From the NCBI GenBank assembly GCA_934700895.1, contig CAKUXV010000003.1, forward strand, positions 124,001-188,000: a DNA stretch of 64,000 nucleotides, in the 5' to 3' direction. Source of the stretch: an uncultured Bacilli bacterium (GTDB taxonomy: Bacteria; Bacillota_I; Bacilli_A; RFN20; CAG-826). A program made the translations under genes and the position numbers. Below the pieces are notes generated by a model. The model searched no databases, was not told the DNA's origin, and saw nothing but the letters and a program-made list of their open reading frames with translations. Of this stretch, positions 14,349-22,395 are shown piece by piece (position 1 is the first letter of the stretch; every line of letters starts with the position of its first letter).

Positions 14349-15146
14349 ATGAAATACTCTCATACTCATCGAAAGGCTATACCGTTTTGCTTCCTTAATG
14401 TTCTTACCCTTGGCATTTATGGTTGCGTTGTTTTGTCTCGCGTGGATCAAGAGATGAACCACCTTGTCATTGGCCACGACGATTATAAAACGACTCCGCG
14501 TTATTGGCCTTGGTACGTACTAGGCTGGGCTACCTTTATGATTGCCCCGTTCGTTTGGCAAATTCGCTTCGCTTCAAAATTAGGGAGATTCGCCAAGGAG
14601 ATGAAAGTGGGCTCCCCACGCCTATCCGGTCTATCTTTTGCGATGTGGTCGACGTTTGGCGTGTTGATCCTTGTCGGTCCTTTTATTGCCTGGCATCGCG
14701 TGTTCTCCTTACTTAATTTTCTAGAAGACGCTGCAAACCATGAATCCGAGGTGCGCGAATTGGCAAAAACCAAATCGCAAAATGGCGAGCCAAATGTTCT
14801 ATTCGCCTCCATGGAAGAAGTGAAAAGGGAAGAAGCCCCAAAAAAGGATCCCAATGAAGCCATTGTTTCTTTTGCCCATAATAACGTTAAAGAGGAATTG
14901 CAGAATGAATCCCCGCTTTCCCCGGAAATCACCTCCGAGCCAAAGCTGTCAGAATTGCCGCCATTAACAGAAGAAGAGCAGCTTTTGCATCGTTATTCTT
15001 CTTATCCGGAAGGACCCTTTAAGGTGCGCTTTGAATCCGGGAGGCTCTTGCGTGGATTTGCCACAAAGGAAGTGGCTATCGCGTTTTCCAAGGAATTGGC
15101 CGAAATTAGGGATGTTCGGGTCCGGTATCGAAGAAAACGTCAGTAG
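14349..15146 (+). CDS. DUF4234-like membrane protein with acidic linker
   Basis: 265 aa. Three hydrophobic segments in the first ~125 residues include the DUF4234-like T-L-G-I-Y-G and a W-x-W-Y-V-L-G segment. Residues ~150-215 are a Glu/Pro/Lys-rich linker, and the last ~50 residues form a small basic domain ending R-V-R-Y-R-R-K-R-Q. The order (membrane part, acidic linker, small terminal domain) repeats that of the genes at 6809 and 28579. TAGAAT (14332-14337) lies 11 nt before the ATG with no clear ribosome site. Function unknown. Confidence 0.7.
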   Translation: MKYSHTHRKAIPFCFLNVLTLGIYGCVVLSRVDQEMNHLVIGHDDYKTTPRYWPWYVLGWATFMIAPFVWQIRFASKLGRFAKEMKVGSPRLSGLSFAMWSTFGVLILVGPFIAWHRVFSLLNFLEDAANHESEVRELAKTKSQNGEPNVLFASMEEVKREEAPKKDPNEAIVSFAHNNVKEELQNESPLSPEITSEPKLSELPPLTEEEQLLHRYSSYPEGPFKVRFESGRLLRGFATKEVAIAFSKELAEIRDVRVRYRRKRQ

Positions 15147-15171
15147 ACAAGGGGTGAAAAACGTCTATAAT
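15144..15171 (+). promoter_or_regulatory. tRNA-Gly promoter
   Basis: TAGACA (15144-15149), 16 nt spacer, TATAAT (15166-15171), 9 nt before the tRNA. The -35 box overlaps the stop codon of the preceding gene. Confidence 0.65.
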
Positions 15172-15180
15172 TACAAACGC

Positions 15181-15254
15181 GCACCCTTAGTTCAGTGGTA
15201 GAACATCGGCTTCCCAAGCCGAATATACGGGTTCGATTCCCGCAGGGTGCTCCA
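15181..15254 (+). tRNA. tRNA-Gly (anticodon CCC)
   Basis: Acceptor GCACCCT pairs with AGGGTGC. The anticodon stem TCGGC/GCCGA has loop TTCCCAA, and the T arm carries GGTTCGATTC. Discriminator T and encoded CCA. It reads GGG. Confidence 0.95.
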
Positions 15255-15264
15255 TCTAAATTCT

Positions 15265-15296
15265 TCCCGACTTTGCGTCGGGATTTTCTTTTTTTG
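15265..15296 (+). terminator. Terminator of tRNA-Gly
   Basis: TCCCGAC (15265-15271) pairs with GTCGGGA (15277-15283), followed by TTTTCTTTTTTT. Confidence 0.85.
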
Positions 15297-15437
15297 CAAG
15301 TTTATTAAAGCCGATACACGCCCGTAAAAGGGGAGTGTTTGACAATTCGGATAAAATTTCCCGCAATTCTATGAAAATTTTACTATTTTTTTCGTAATTC
15401 TTTGCGGTTTCCATTTTCCTCCACTATCATTGAGTGG

Positions 15438-15458
15438 GCGCGATTTTTATTGTCGCGC
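15438..15458 (+). promoter_or_regulatory. GC-rich hairpin in the cdaA leader
   Basis: GCGCGA (15438-15443) pairs with TCGCGC (15453-15458) around a T-rich loop, 6 nt before the GAGGT ribosome site. A TATCAT box (15425-15430) sits just upstream. Position suggests it could control translation; there is no T tail, so it is not a terminator. Confidence 0.4.
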
Positions 15459-15474
15459 GTTTCGAGGTATTTAC

Positions 15475-16293
15475 ATGGCTCCCTTTCTCGACATGGGCAA
15501 TCCAGTTTCTATCGTCGGACTGATTCTTTGCCTTATCATCCCCCCGCTCATTGATGTTGCTTTGTTTTATTTTTTGCGTCGGCTTTTCGTGCGCGTGTAT
15601 CTTATCGTTACGGAGGTTTTGATTTTCTTCGGTTGGTTCTTTGGCGTTGACCCTTTGCTTTATTTTGCCGTGGCCATGTTTACCGTAGGACTTGTCTTCT
15701 TCCTGACCATCAATAGTGCTGAAACCCGTGTTTTGGTCGCCAACAATATGAAGGGCCGTTCTATCGTGTCCTTTCGCCGCAACGTCTCGAAAAAACAAGG
15801 AGAAGCCCTTTTTGACCGAGAGGAAGTTTATGGCAAGGTTCGCGATGCTGTTTTGTGGATGTCCAAACAAAAGATCGGTGCTATCATCACCTTCGAACGC
15901 AAAGATTCGCTGGATGAGCAAATGAAGTCGGGCACCCTGATCAAAGCGCCGGTTTCCGCTGAATTGCTCCAAACGATTTTCTATCCTGGGACGCGTCTGC
16001 ACGATGGGGCCGTTGTGATTCGCAACGACCAAATTGTCGCGGCCAGCGTTTATTACACGCCTACCACTCGTCCTTTGACGGGAAAATACGGATCTCGCCA
16101 TCGCGCTGCGATTGGCATTAGTGAAATTTGCGATGCCGTTACGGTTGTTGTTTCGGAAGAAACGGGCCGTATTTCCATCGCCTATCAAGGGGAATTAAAC
16201 CCTGTTGCCCCGGATGCTTTCTTAGATACGTTCATGGATTTCATGGCGATGGAAAGTGAAAAAACATCAACTAAATTAATAGAAAAGAGGTAA
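15475..16293 (+). CDS. cdaA: Diadenylate cyclase, CdaA family
   Basis: 272 aa membrane enzyme making c-di-AMP from two ATP. Three hydrophobic helices (residues ~8-30, 33-52 and 58-80) are followed by the DAC domain. Its catalytic L-H-D-G-A-V-V-I (DGA motif) is near residue 178 and G-S-R-H-R-A-A-I-G (RHR motif) is near 210. ATG 15475 has GAGGT at suitable spacing; an in-frame TTG at 15430 would place the -10 inside the gene. The usual partners cdaR and glmM are not adjacent; deoD follows after 6 nt instead. c-di-AMP controls potassium and osmolyte transport in relatives, linking this gene to the Trk genes near 61-64 kb. Confidence 0.93.
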   Translation: MAPFLDMGNPVSIVGLILCLIIPPLIDVALFYFLRRLFVRVYLIVTEVLIFFGWFFGVDPLLYFAVAMFTVGLVFFLTINSAETRVLVANNMKGRSIVSFRRNVSKKQGEALFDREEVYGKVRDAVLWMSKQKIGAIITFERKDSLDEQMKSGTLIKAPVSAELLQTIFYPGTRLHDGAVVIRNDQIVAASVYYTPTTRPLTGKYGSRHRAAIGISEICDAVTVVVSEETGRISIAYQGELNPVAPDAFLDTFMDFMAMESEKTSTKLIEKR

Positions 16294-16299
16294 TAAAAG

Positions 16300-17022
16300 A
16301 TGTCTACTCCCCACATTGGCGCCAATCTTGGCGATTTTGCGAAAGTGGTTTTAATGCCTGGCGATCCCCTCCGTGCAAAATGGATGGCGGAAACGTTTTT
16401 GACGGATGCCAAACTCGTTACGTCGGTTCGTAACGTCTTCGGCTACACGGGCTTCACCAAAAACGGTAAGCGCATCTCCATCATGGCTAGTGGCATGGGT
16501 ATGCCGAGCATTGGAATTTATTCCCATGAGCTTTATGAAAACTTCGGTGTCGAGACCATCATTCGTGTTGGAACCTGCGGATCCTACAACAAAGATATTG
16601 AAGTCGGGGATGTGATTCTTGCTCAGGGCGCCTGTACGGATTCCAACTGGTCTTCTCAATTTGAATTAAAAGGCGGAACCTATAGCGCCATTGCGGATTT
16701 CGATTGCTTGCTTGCTGCTTATGAAGCGGCCAAGAAACTAGAAAAGAAAGTTCACGTTGGCAACGTTTTGTCCGCGGATGTTTTCTATGACTATGACAAG
16801 GAAGCTTGGAAAACCTGGGCTGCCCTTGGATTACTTGGCGTTGAAATGGAATCCTATGCCCTTTATTGTAATGCCCATTTGGCAGGCAAAAGGGCCATGG
16901 CCTTATTCACCGTCTCGGATTCTTTTGTGAATAAAAAGATTCTTTCCGCAGAGGAAAGACAAACAGGCTTGGTGACAATGGCGGAAATCGGCATTGCAAC
17001 GGCCGAGCGTTTCGCGGAATGA
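16300..17022 (+). CDS. deoD: Purine-nucleoside phosphorylase, DeoD type
   Basis: 240 aa, usual length. It splits purine (deoxy)nucleosides with phosphate into base and ribose-1-phosphate. Motifs: M-P-G-D-P-L-R-A-K near residue 19 (phosphate loop), R-V-G-T-C-G-S near 87, V-E-M-E-S-Y-A-L-Y near 180 (ribose binding), and T-V-S-D-S near 205 with the catalytic Asp. An AGAGG site lies before the ATG. It sits 6 nt after cdaA, overlaps the next gene by 4 nt, and acts in the same pathway as the adenosine deaminase at 18703. Confidence 0.95.
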   Translation: MSTPHIGANLGDFAKVVLMPGDPLRAKWMAETFLTDAKLVTSVRNVFGYTGFTKNGKRISIMASGMGMPSIGIYSHELYENFGVETIIRVGTCGSYNKDIEVGDVILAQGACTDSNWSSQFELKGGTYSAIADFDCLLAAYEAAKKLEKKVHVGNVLSADVFYDYDKEAWKTWAALGLLGVEMESYALYCNAHLAGKRAMALFTVSDSFVNKKILSAEERQTGLVTMAEIGIATAERFAE

Positions 17023-17648
17023 GCTTTGAACTCCGTCTTACCATATATATTGTTGCGTTAATTCTTTGCGGTTGCGCGTATTTTTTGTGGGTCGCATATG
17101 GGCCTGTTAAACGGTTTTTGTTTCGTCATTGGACGATACGAATGTATTACCGCAAGGTGAATCAAGTCGTTTTGGATCACGATTTCTATTTGATTAACGA
17201 TTTCAAAGGGAAGACGGCCGGAGCGGAAACCTTCCATATTGATCACGTGATTATCGGCAATAAATACGTCTACGTCGTTCGGGATCGTTTTTATGATGGA
17301 ACGTTGCTTTCTAATCCGGACGATCAAAGCTGGCTTTATTGCTCCGGGAGCAAATCTCGTTATATCCAGAATCCTCTGATTTATAATCGGTTGCGTGCGG
17401 AGCGACTCCGTTTGCTCGGACCCATTGACTCGCATATTATCCTGCCGGTGGTTTTGGTCAATGACGATTGCTTTTACACGCCTTTTGAACAAAGTCCGGA
17501 ACTCGGATATTTTGTATCCCTCCGCCAATTCTCGAAATTCATCGATCGAAAAGAAAACGAACCCATCGCTCCCATTGATCCCGACATGGCGAAACTTCTT
17601 GCCGAAGATGTTTATTCGATTAAAATGAACAACCGCAATGAACTCTAA
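17019..17648 (+). CDS. Membrane-anchored NERD-like domain protein
   Basis: 209 aa. One N-terminal transmembrane helix (residues ~7-27) is followed by a cytoplasmic domain with the NERD-like pattern: a Y-L-I-N-D strand, F-H-I-D-H-V-I-I-G-N-K-Y-V-Y-V-V, then D-x-x-W-x-Y and I-Q-N-P-L-I-Y-N. NERD domains are nuclease-related, but catalytic activity is unproven in most. The ATG overlaps the deoD stop (ATGA). Assignment is moderate. Confidence 0.68.
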   Translation: MSFELRLTIYIVALILCGCAYFLWVAYGPVKRFLFRHWTIRMYYRKVNQVVLDHDFYLINDFKGKTAGAETFHIDHVIIGNKYVYVVRDRFYDGTLLSNPDDQSWLYCSGSKSRYIQNPLIYNRLRAERLRLLGPIDSHIILPVVLVNDDCFYTPFEQSPELGYFVSLRQFSKFIDRKENEPIAPIDPDMAKLLAEDVYSIKMNNRNEL

Positions 17649-18699
17649 GCAAACCTCCTATTTTAAAAAAACCAACCAACTGTTACATGGCCATTATCAC
17701 CAAGCTTATTCGGTGACGCTTTTCTTCTTTGTTCTTTGCCTTTTGACGGCGTTATTGACCTTTTTAAGCCCCGTAACTTTATTCTTTACGGTTCCTTTGT
17801 TGATTGCTCCTGGCTTTTTCATGTTGATTGCCAGCACGGGCGGATTCACCCAGGAAAAGGACTTTACCTTCCAAAACGTAAATGTCTGGGCAATTTTTAG
17901 AAATTATTTCTCACCTTCTTATTTTGGCTGCTTCCGAATGCTAAGGAATTTGTTCCGTGGTGTTTTGGTTTTTGCTCTTGCTTCTTTCGTCGCGGGGTCG
18001 ATTCTTTCTGGATTTGGCGAAGCCATTTGGCCGGGATTTACCCTTGCGATGAACGAACTTCAATCGTTATTAAATAATGCTTCCGTGCTCGATATTTACC
18101 AATTCATCCAAGGGAATGACATTCTTTCTTCCTTTATTATGTGGACGCAATGTGTTGCCTTCTTCTTTGGAGTTTTATCTTTCTTGCAAGGCTTCTCGTT
18201 CTATGCAATGAACGCTTACCTTTGCGCCTCCGTTCAAACCAGTTCTCCCAAAATGGAGTTGGCTTTATACCGCGATACGCTTCGCAGGAATCGTGCTCTT
18301 TATTATAAGAAGACCTGGAATTTATCCTGGCCTTTGCTACCTTTATTCGCCGCAGGCTTATGGGGTGGAATGCTGCTCGGCATGCTTCTAACCACTGATC
18401 CGTTCTTGCTCTGGGCATTTGGTTTAGTTGGTATGAGCTTAACGATGGGCGCCTATCTTCCTTTCTATACGGTTGGGCTCTCCGTGATTTATAACGAGAT
18501 GGAAGTCTTCTTCATGAATTATTCCTTGGAAGCCGCCGAAAAAGCGATTCAAGAATTGGAGGGACAAGAAAAAATCCAAAAAGAAGATTTGGATACCATG
18601 AAAAAAAGTTTGGAAGACTTCAAAAAGTCCGTAGAAGACGTGCAAAAACTTAAATCCAAGGAAAAAGATTCCAATGAGGACTCCAACAAAAAAGAGTAA
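17638..18699 (+). CDS. Multi-pass membrane protein with C-terminal coiled coil
   Basis: 353 aa. About six hydrophobic segments lie between residues 25 and 285, followed by a ~65-residue highly charged coiled coil (A-E-K-A-I-Q-E-L-E-G onward, with L-x-x-x-K-K-S-L-E-D-F-K-K-S) and a Lys/Asp/Ser tail. The start overlaps the NERD gene by 11 nt without its own ribosome site, so translation is probably coupled. It may act with the NERD-like protein. No family recognised with confidence. Confidence 0.68.
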   Translation: MNSKQTSYFKKTNQLLHGHYHQAYSVTLFFFVLCLLTALLTFLSPVTLFFTVPLLIAPGFFMLIASTGGFTQEKDFTFQNVNVWAIFRNYFSPSYFGCFRMLRNLFRGVLVFALASFVAGSILSGFGEAIWPGFTLAMNELQSLLNNASVLDIYQFIQGNDILSSFIMWTQCVAFFFGVLSFLQGFSFYAMNAYLCASVQTSSPKMELALYRDTLRRNRALYYKKTWNLSWPLLPLFAAGLWGGMLLGMLLTTDPFLLWAFGLVGMSLTMGAYLPFYTVGLSVIYNEMEVFFMNYSLEAAEKAIQELEGQEKIQKEDLDTMKKSLEDFKKSVEDVQKLKSKEKDSNEDSNKKE

Positions 18700-18702
18700 G
18701 GG

Positions 18703-19680
18703 TTAATTTCCTTGCTCTTTTTCTTTGCGATAGAGTTCGAAGAGATATTCTTTTTGGTCGGGTTCCAAGAATGCGGCGTCGATGCTATTGCGCTCTAATT
18801 CGTCCAATTCTTCTTCAGTTAAGCCGTGGATAGAACGGAGCAAATCCATTTCGTGGGAGAGGGTGGTGCTACTGACGGTCTGATCGTCGCTGCCAAGAGT
18901 TAGAACGCAGCCCGCTTTCATCATCTTTCGGATGGGAAGCGCCTCCAAAGACGAAATGCAATGGGTATCTCGTTCTGAGGTGGGACAAATTTCCAATGGG
19001 ATTTTGGTTTGGGCTAGGAAGGCGAGAAGAAGTGGATCCTCTACCGCGCGAATGCCATGTCCGATGCGTTTTGCCCCAAGGCGAATCGCGGCCCAAATGT
19101 TTTCGGGCCCAAGGTTTTCCCCGGCATGAATCGTGATGGGGATATCGAGGTTTCTAGCTTCCGCCATAATCGGCGCATACATTTCGTTAGGAAAGCCCAC
19201 TTCTGGGCCGGCTAAATCGATTCCGCATACGCCGCGTCCAAGAAAACGTTTGGCTAGATGCACGGTTTCCATGTTGACCTCATCGGGGAAGGAGCGCATG
19301 CAGCAAAGAATGATATTCCCCGGCATTTTCGTTTCTTGCTTAGCAATTTCTAAACCCTGGATGGCTGCCTGAACGACCTGAACCTGCTCAAGGCCGTTAT
19401 CGCAACTTTTGGCGGGGGCAAAACGGACTTCGGCGTAAAGATGTCCTTGCCGGTGCAATTCCACGAAAAATGCATAGAAAGCGTAGGCGATGCTTTCCGC
19501 CGTCTGAATCAGGGAACAAGGGAAAGCGAAACATTCTAGATAGTCTTTTAGCGTCCCTTGATTGGATACGGAAATATGGGCGTTGTCTACCTCACGAGGA
19601 TCTCGGTGATTCAACTCGCATAATTTCTTCAAAATCTGGCGGTTGAGGGATCCGTCTAAATGCACATGTAAATCAATCAT
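18703..19680 (-). CDS. add: Adenosine deaminase
   Basis: 325 aa cytosolic zinc enzyme converting adenosine to inosine. Zinc ligands are in D-L-H-V-H-L-D-G-S (residues 3-11) and T-I-H-A-G-E-N (His and the neighbouring catalytic Glu, near 200), plus G-S-D-D-Q near 277. R-I-G-H-G-I-R is also typical. The start at 19680 has TATTAT 6 nt upstream and no ribosome site, suggesting a leaderless mRNA. It converges on the membrane gene ending at 18699 with only 3 nt between them and no visible terminator. Confidence 0.92.
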   Translation of the reverse strand: MIDLHVHLDGSLNRQILKKLCELNHRDPREVDNAHISVSNQGTLKDYLECFAFPCSLIQTAESIAYAFYAFFVELHRQGHLYAEVRFAPAKSCDNGLEQVQVVQAAIQGLEIAKQETKMPGNIILCCMRSFPDEVNMETVHLAKRFLGRGVCGIDLAGPEVGFPNEMYAPIMAEARNLDIPITIHAGENLGPENIWAAIRLGAKRIGHGIRAVEDPLLLAFLAQTKIPLEICPTSERDTHCISSLEALPIRKMMKAGCVLTLGSDDQTVSSTTLSHEMDLLRSIHGLTEEELDELERNSIDAAFLEPDQKEYLFELYRKEKEQGN

Positions 19681-19712
19681 TACATTATAATAAGACGAAC
19701 CACTGGTTGAAG

Positions 19713-19739
19713 GAAATAAAAAATGCCCACATCGTGGGC
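19713..19739 (-). terminator. Terminator of tRNA-Gly(GCC)
   Basis: GCCCAC-ATC-GTGGGC hairpin at 19725-19739. On the minus strand it is followed by ATTTTTTATTT. Confidence 0.8.
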
Positions 19740-19751
19740 GGAATTTTCGAT

Positions 19752-19825
19752 TGGAGCAGGCAACGGGAATCGGACCCGCATATTTACCTTGGCAAGGTAA
19801 TGTTCTACCACTGAACTATGCCTGC
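19752..19825 (-). tRNA. tRNA-Gly (anticodon GCC)
   Basis: On the minus strand, acceptor GCAGGCA pairs with TTGCCTGC's last seven bases, the anticodon stem TTACC/GGTAA has loop TTGCCAA, and the T arm carries GGTCCGATTC. Discriminator T, encoded CCA. It reads GGC/GGU. Confidence 0.95.
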
Positions 19826-19937
19826 ATGCTCTTCTTATCGAAGGCTTGGTAATTATATATAGAGGAAAATGCCGTTTCAAGTGGAAGATGAAATTTCTTT
19901 TGACTATAATTTTGCGGATTGGAAAGAAGGTTTGAAA

Positions 19938-21605
19938 ATGGCTACCAATGAAGAATTAGCAGAGCTCCTCTTCCCCGATGTCACAGAGACGATCGAGGAC
20001 CTAGAAAAGAAATATCCTCCTCGCGATTTGCCCGAAGGCGCGCAGGTCACCCGTTTTGCCCCTAGCCCAACTGGCTTCCTCCACACGGGTTCCTTATTTA
20101 CTTCCTTGATTTCTTATACGATTGCTAAGGAATCGAAGGGCGTGTATTTCTTCCGTCTTGAGGATACGGATACCAAACGCACCATTGCTGGCAGTGCGGA
20201 TCAATTGATTGATCAACTTGGGAAATTCGGCATCGTTGCCGATGAAGGCTATTGGCCGAAAGACGATAAAGGCGCTTATGGACCTTATCAGCAAAGCAAA
20301 CGTCGCGATATTTATCGCGCGGTCATCAAGGAATTAATCCGTCGCGGCAGGGCTTATCCAGATTTCTGCACTCCGGAAGACCTTGATAAAATTCGCAAAG
20401 CACAGGAAGCAAGCAAAGTATTGCCTGGATATTATGGGGTTTACGCGCGCGACCGTAATCTATCGGTAGAAGAACGCATTGCCAAAATCCAAGCGGGAAC
20501 TCTTTGGGTTATTCGTTTCAAATCCATGGGTGATCACGATAAAAAAACGAAATTCACCGACGCGATTCGTGGCGAAATTGAATTGCAAGACAATGATACC
20601 GACGTCGTTATTTTGAAGTCGGATGGCTTGCCCACCTATCATTTTGCTCACGTTTGCGACGATCATTTCATGCATACGACTCTCATTACTCGTGGAGAGG
20701 AATGGATTCCTTCGACCCCAATTCATTTGGATATGTTCCGCGCGTTAGGTTGGAAAGCGCCGAAATATGCGCATATTCCTTCTATCATGAAGTTGGACCA
20801 CGGGAATAAGAGAAAATTATCCAAGCGCAAAGACCCGGAGGCTGCCGTCAGCTATTTCTTGGAAAAAGGGTATGCCCCGGAAGCGCTGAAGGTCTATTTG
20901 ATGTCGATTGCCAATTCCAATTTTGAAGAATGGACGATTGCCAATAAGAGTTTCGATTTGAACGCTTTCCCGTTCCGTCTCAAGAAAATGTCCTTGGATG
21001 GTGCGCTATTCGACGAAGACAAATTGAATTACTTTGCGAAAGAGATTTTGGCGAAGATGCCTGTGGATCAGGAGTTTGACAATGTTTTGGCTTGGGCAAA
21101 GGAACACGATCAAGCCTTTGCGGAGCGGATTGAAACCGATCCGGTTTACTTTAAAAAGATCCTCAACATCGAAAAGAACCGTCCAAATCCTCGCAAGGAC
21201 TATGCCAAGTACAGTGATATTTACCCCCTTATTCGTTTCTTCTTTGAAGACGAATATGAAAAGATTGTTTCTTCACCTTTGCCGTTCCAAGAAAAATTCA
21301 CCAAGGAACTCCTTACTGAACTCTTGGAAAAAGCGGCGAATGAAATGCCGTTTGGTGTGGATGAAATGACATGGTTTAATCAAATCAAAGAAATTGGTTT
21401 TAAACTGGGATTTGCCTCCTCGAACAAGGATTACAAGAAAGATCCATCTGCCTTCAAGGGATCGCTTAGTGACGTGGCGGAAATCATTCGTATCGCCTTG
21501 GTGGGTGGCACCCAATCTCCAAATCTTCACGAGATCATTGAGATTCTCGGAAAGGAAACTTGCCAAAAAAGAATGCTTGAAATCGCTAAGAAACTCGGGA
21601 AATAA
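19938..21605 (+). CDS. gltX: Glutamyl-tRNA synthetase
   Basis: 555 aa class I synthetase charging tRNA-Glu. The HIGH-type motif is P-S-P-T-G-F-L-H-T-G-S (residues ~52-62), and the KMSKS-type motif is R-K-L-S-K-R-K near 295. It has ~45 extra residues before the catalytic domain and is longer than common bacterial GltX (~480 aa). I chose ATG 19938, which has AGAAGG 9 nt upstream and TATAAT at 19905-19910; an ATG at 19869 would put that box in the coding region. Two tRNA-Glu genes are also in the window. Whether it also charges tRNA-Gln cannot be told from here. Confidence 0.93.
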   Translation: MATNEELAELLFPDVTETIEDLEKKYPPRDLPEGAQVTRFAPSPTGFLHTGSLFTSLISYTIAKESKGVYFFRLEDTDTKRTIAGSADQLIDQLGKFGIVADEGYWPKDDKGAYGPYQQSKRRDIYRAVIKELIRRGRAYPDFCTPEDLDKIRKAQEASKVLPGYYGVYARDRNLSVEERIAKIQAGTLWVIRFKSMGDHDKKTKFTDAIRGEIELQDNDTDVVILKSDGLPTYHFAHVCDDHFMHTTLITRGEEWIPSTPIHLDMFRALGWKAPKYAHIPSIMKLDHGNKRKLSKRKDPEAAVSYFLEKGYAPEALKVYLMSIANSNFEEWTIANKSFDLNAFPFRLKKMSLDGALFDEDKLNYFAKEILAKMPVDQEFDNVLAWAKEHDQAFAERIETDPVYFKKILNIEKNRPNPRKDYAKYSDIYPLIRFFFEDEYEKIVSSPLPFQEKFTKELLTELLEKAANEMPFGVDEMTWFNQIKEIGFKLGFASSNKDYKKDPSAFKGSLSDVAEIIRIALVGGTQSPNLHEIIEILGKETCQKRMLEIAKKLGK

Positions 21606-21693
21606 ATAAGCGAAAGAATTGGACGCCAGGAACCCTTCTTGACGTCTTTTCTTTTTCGTGGCGTTTATTGCGCCTTTGGTAGAAAATATCTTT

Positions 21694-22395
21694 ATGGATG
21701 AATTAATCGTTTCCAACCTTTCCAAAATCTATAACGAAGGAAAGGACAATCAAGTCATTGCGCTGGATCAGGTTTCATTTGCTTTAGAAGAAGGAAGCTT
21801 CAATGTGATTCTTGGGGCTAGCGGTGCGGGGAAGAGCACGTTGCTTAATCTTTTGGGTGGAATGGATATGTCAACCGAAGGAAGTTACATGCTTCATGGA
21901 CTGGCGATTTCGAATACACAAAAGGACTTAGCTCGCTTGCGCAGGAATGAAATTGGTTTTGTTTTCCAATTTTATAACCTTCTCCCTAACCTAACTGCCT
22001 ACGAAAACGTTGCTTTAGCGGCTTCGGTTGCGGAAGATCCTTTAGGCCCTGAAGAGGTTTTAAAAGAAGTGGGGCTTGAAGGAAGACTCAATAATTTTCC
22101 TTCCGAGCTTTCGGGAGGGGAACAACAGCGCGTTGCCATTGCTAGAGCCTTGGTAAAAAATCCTCGTTTGCTCCTTTGTGATGAACCTACGGGAGCCTTG
22201 GATTCAAAGACTGGAGTTTCCATTTTAAAACTTCTTTTTGATACCTCTGTTCAACGCAAGAAAACGGTGGTAGTTGTTACTCACAATGCCAGCATCGCCC
22301 AATGCGCAACCCATCTATTGAGAATGAAGGATGGAAAAATTGTCGAGGACAGCAAAAACAACCACCCCGTCCCTCCGGAGGAAATTGCTTGGTGA
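21694..22395 (+). CDS. ABC transporter ATP-binding protein, LolD/MacB type
   Basis: 233 aa. Walker A G-A-S-G-A-G-K-S (near residue 42), Q-loop F-V-F-Q-F-Y-N-L-L-P, signature L-S-G-G-E-Q-Q-R-V-A, Walker B L-L-L-C-D-E-P-T-G-A-L-D and a switch His in V-V-T-H-N are all intact. ATG 21694 is preferred over an in-frame ATG at 21658 because the usual M-x-E-L-x-V-x-N-L opening starts there; TAGAAA ends 8 nt upstream. The stop overlaps the permease start (GTGA), so the two form one exporter. Confidence 0.93.
   Translation: MDELIVSNLSKIYNEGKDNQVIALDQVSFALEEGSFNVILGASGAGKSTLLNLLGGMDMSTEGSYMLHGLAISNTQKDLARLRRNEIGFVFQFYNLLPNLTAYENVALAASVAEDPLGPEEVLKEVGLEGRLNNFPSELSGGEQQRVAIARALVKNPRLLLCDEPTGALDSKTGVSILKLLFDTSVQRKKTVVVVTHNASIAQCATHLLRMKDGKIVEDSKNNHPVPPEEIAW

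Noticed and set aside
15427..16188. 253-codon open frame antisense to cdaA
   Set aside because: It mirrors the codon bias of cdaA, is full of Asn/Arg/Gln runs and has no start signals.
19869..19937. Upstream in-frame ATG for gltX
   Set aside because: The segment contains a TATAAT box and lacks family similarity; ATG 19938 has a ribosome site.
21606..21660. Possible terminator after gltX
   Set aside because: Only a weak stem near GGACG/GACGTC could be drawn before the T-rich stretch; not convincing.
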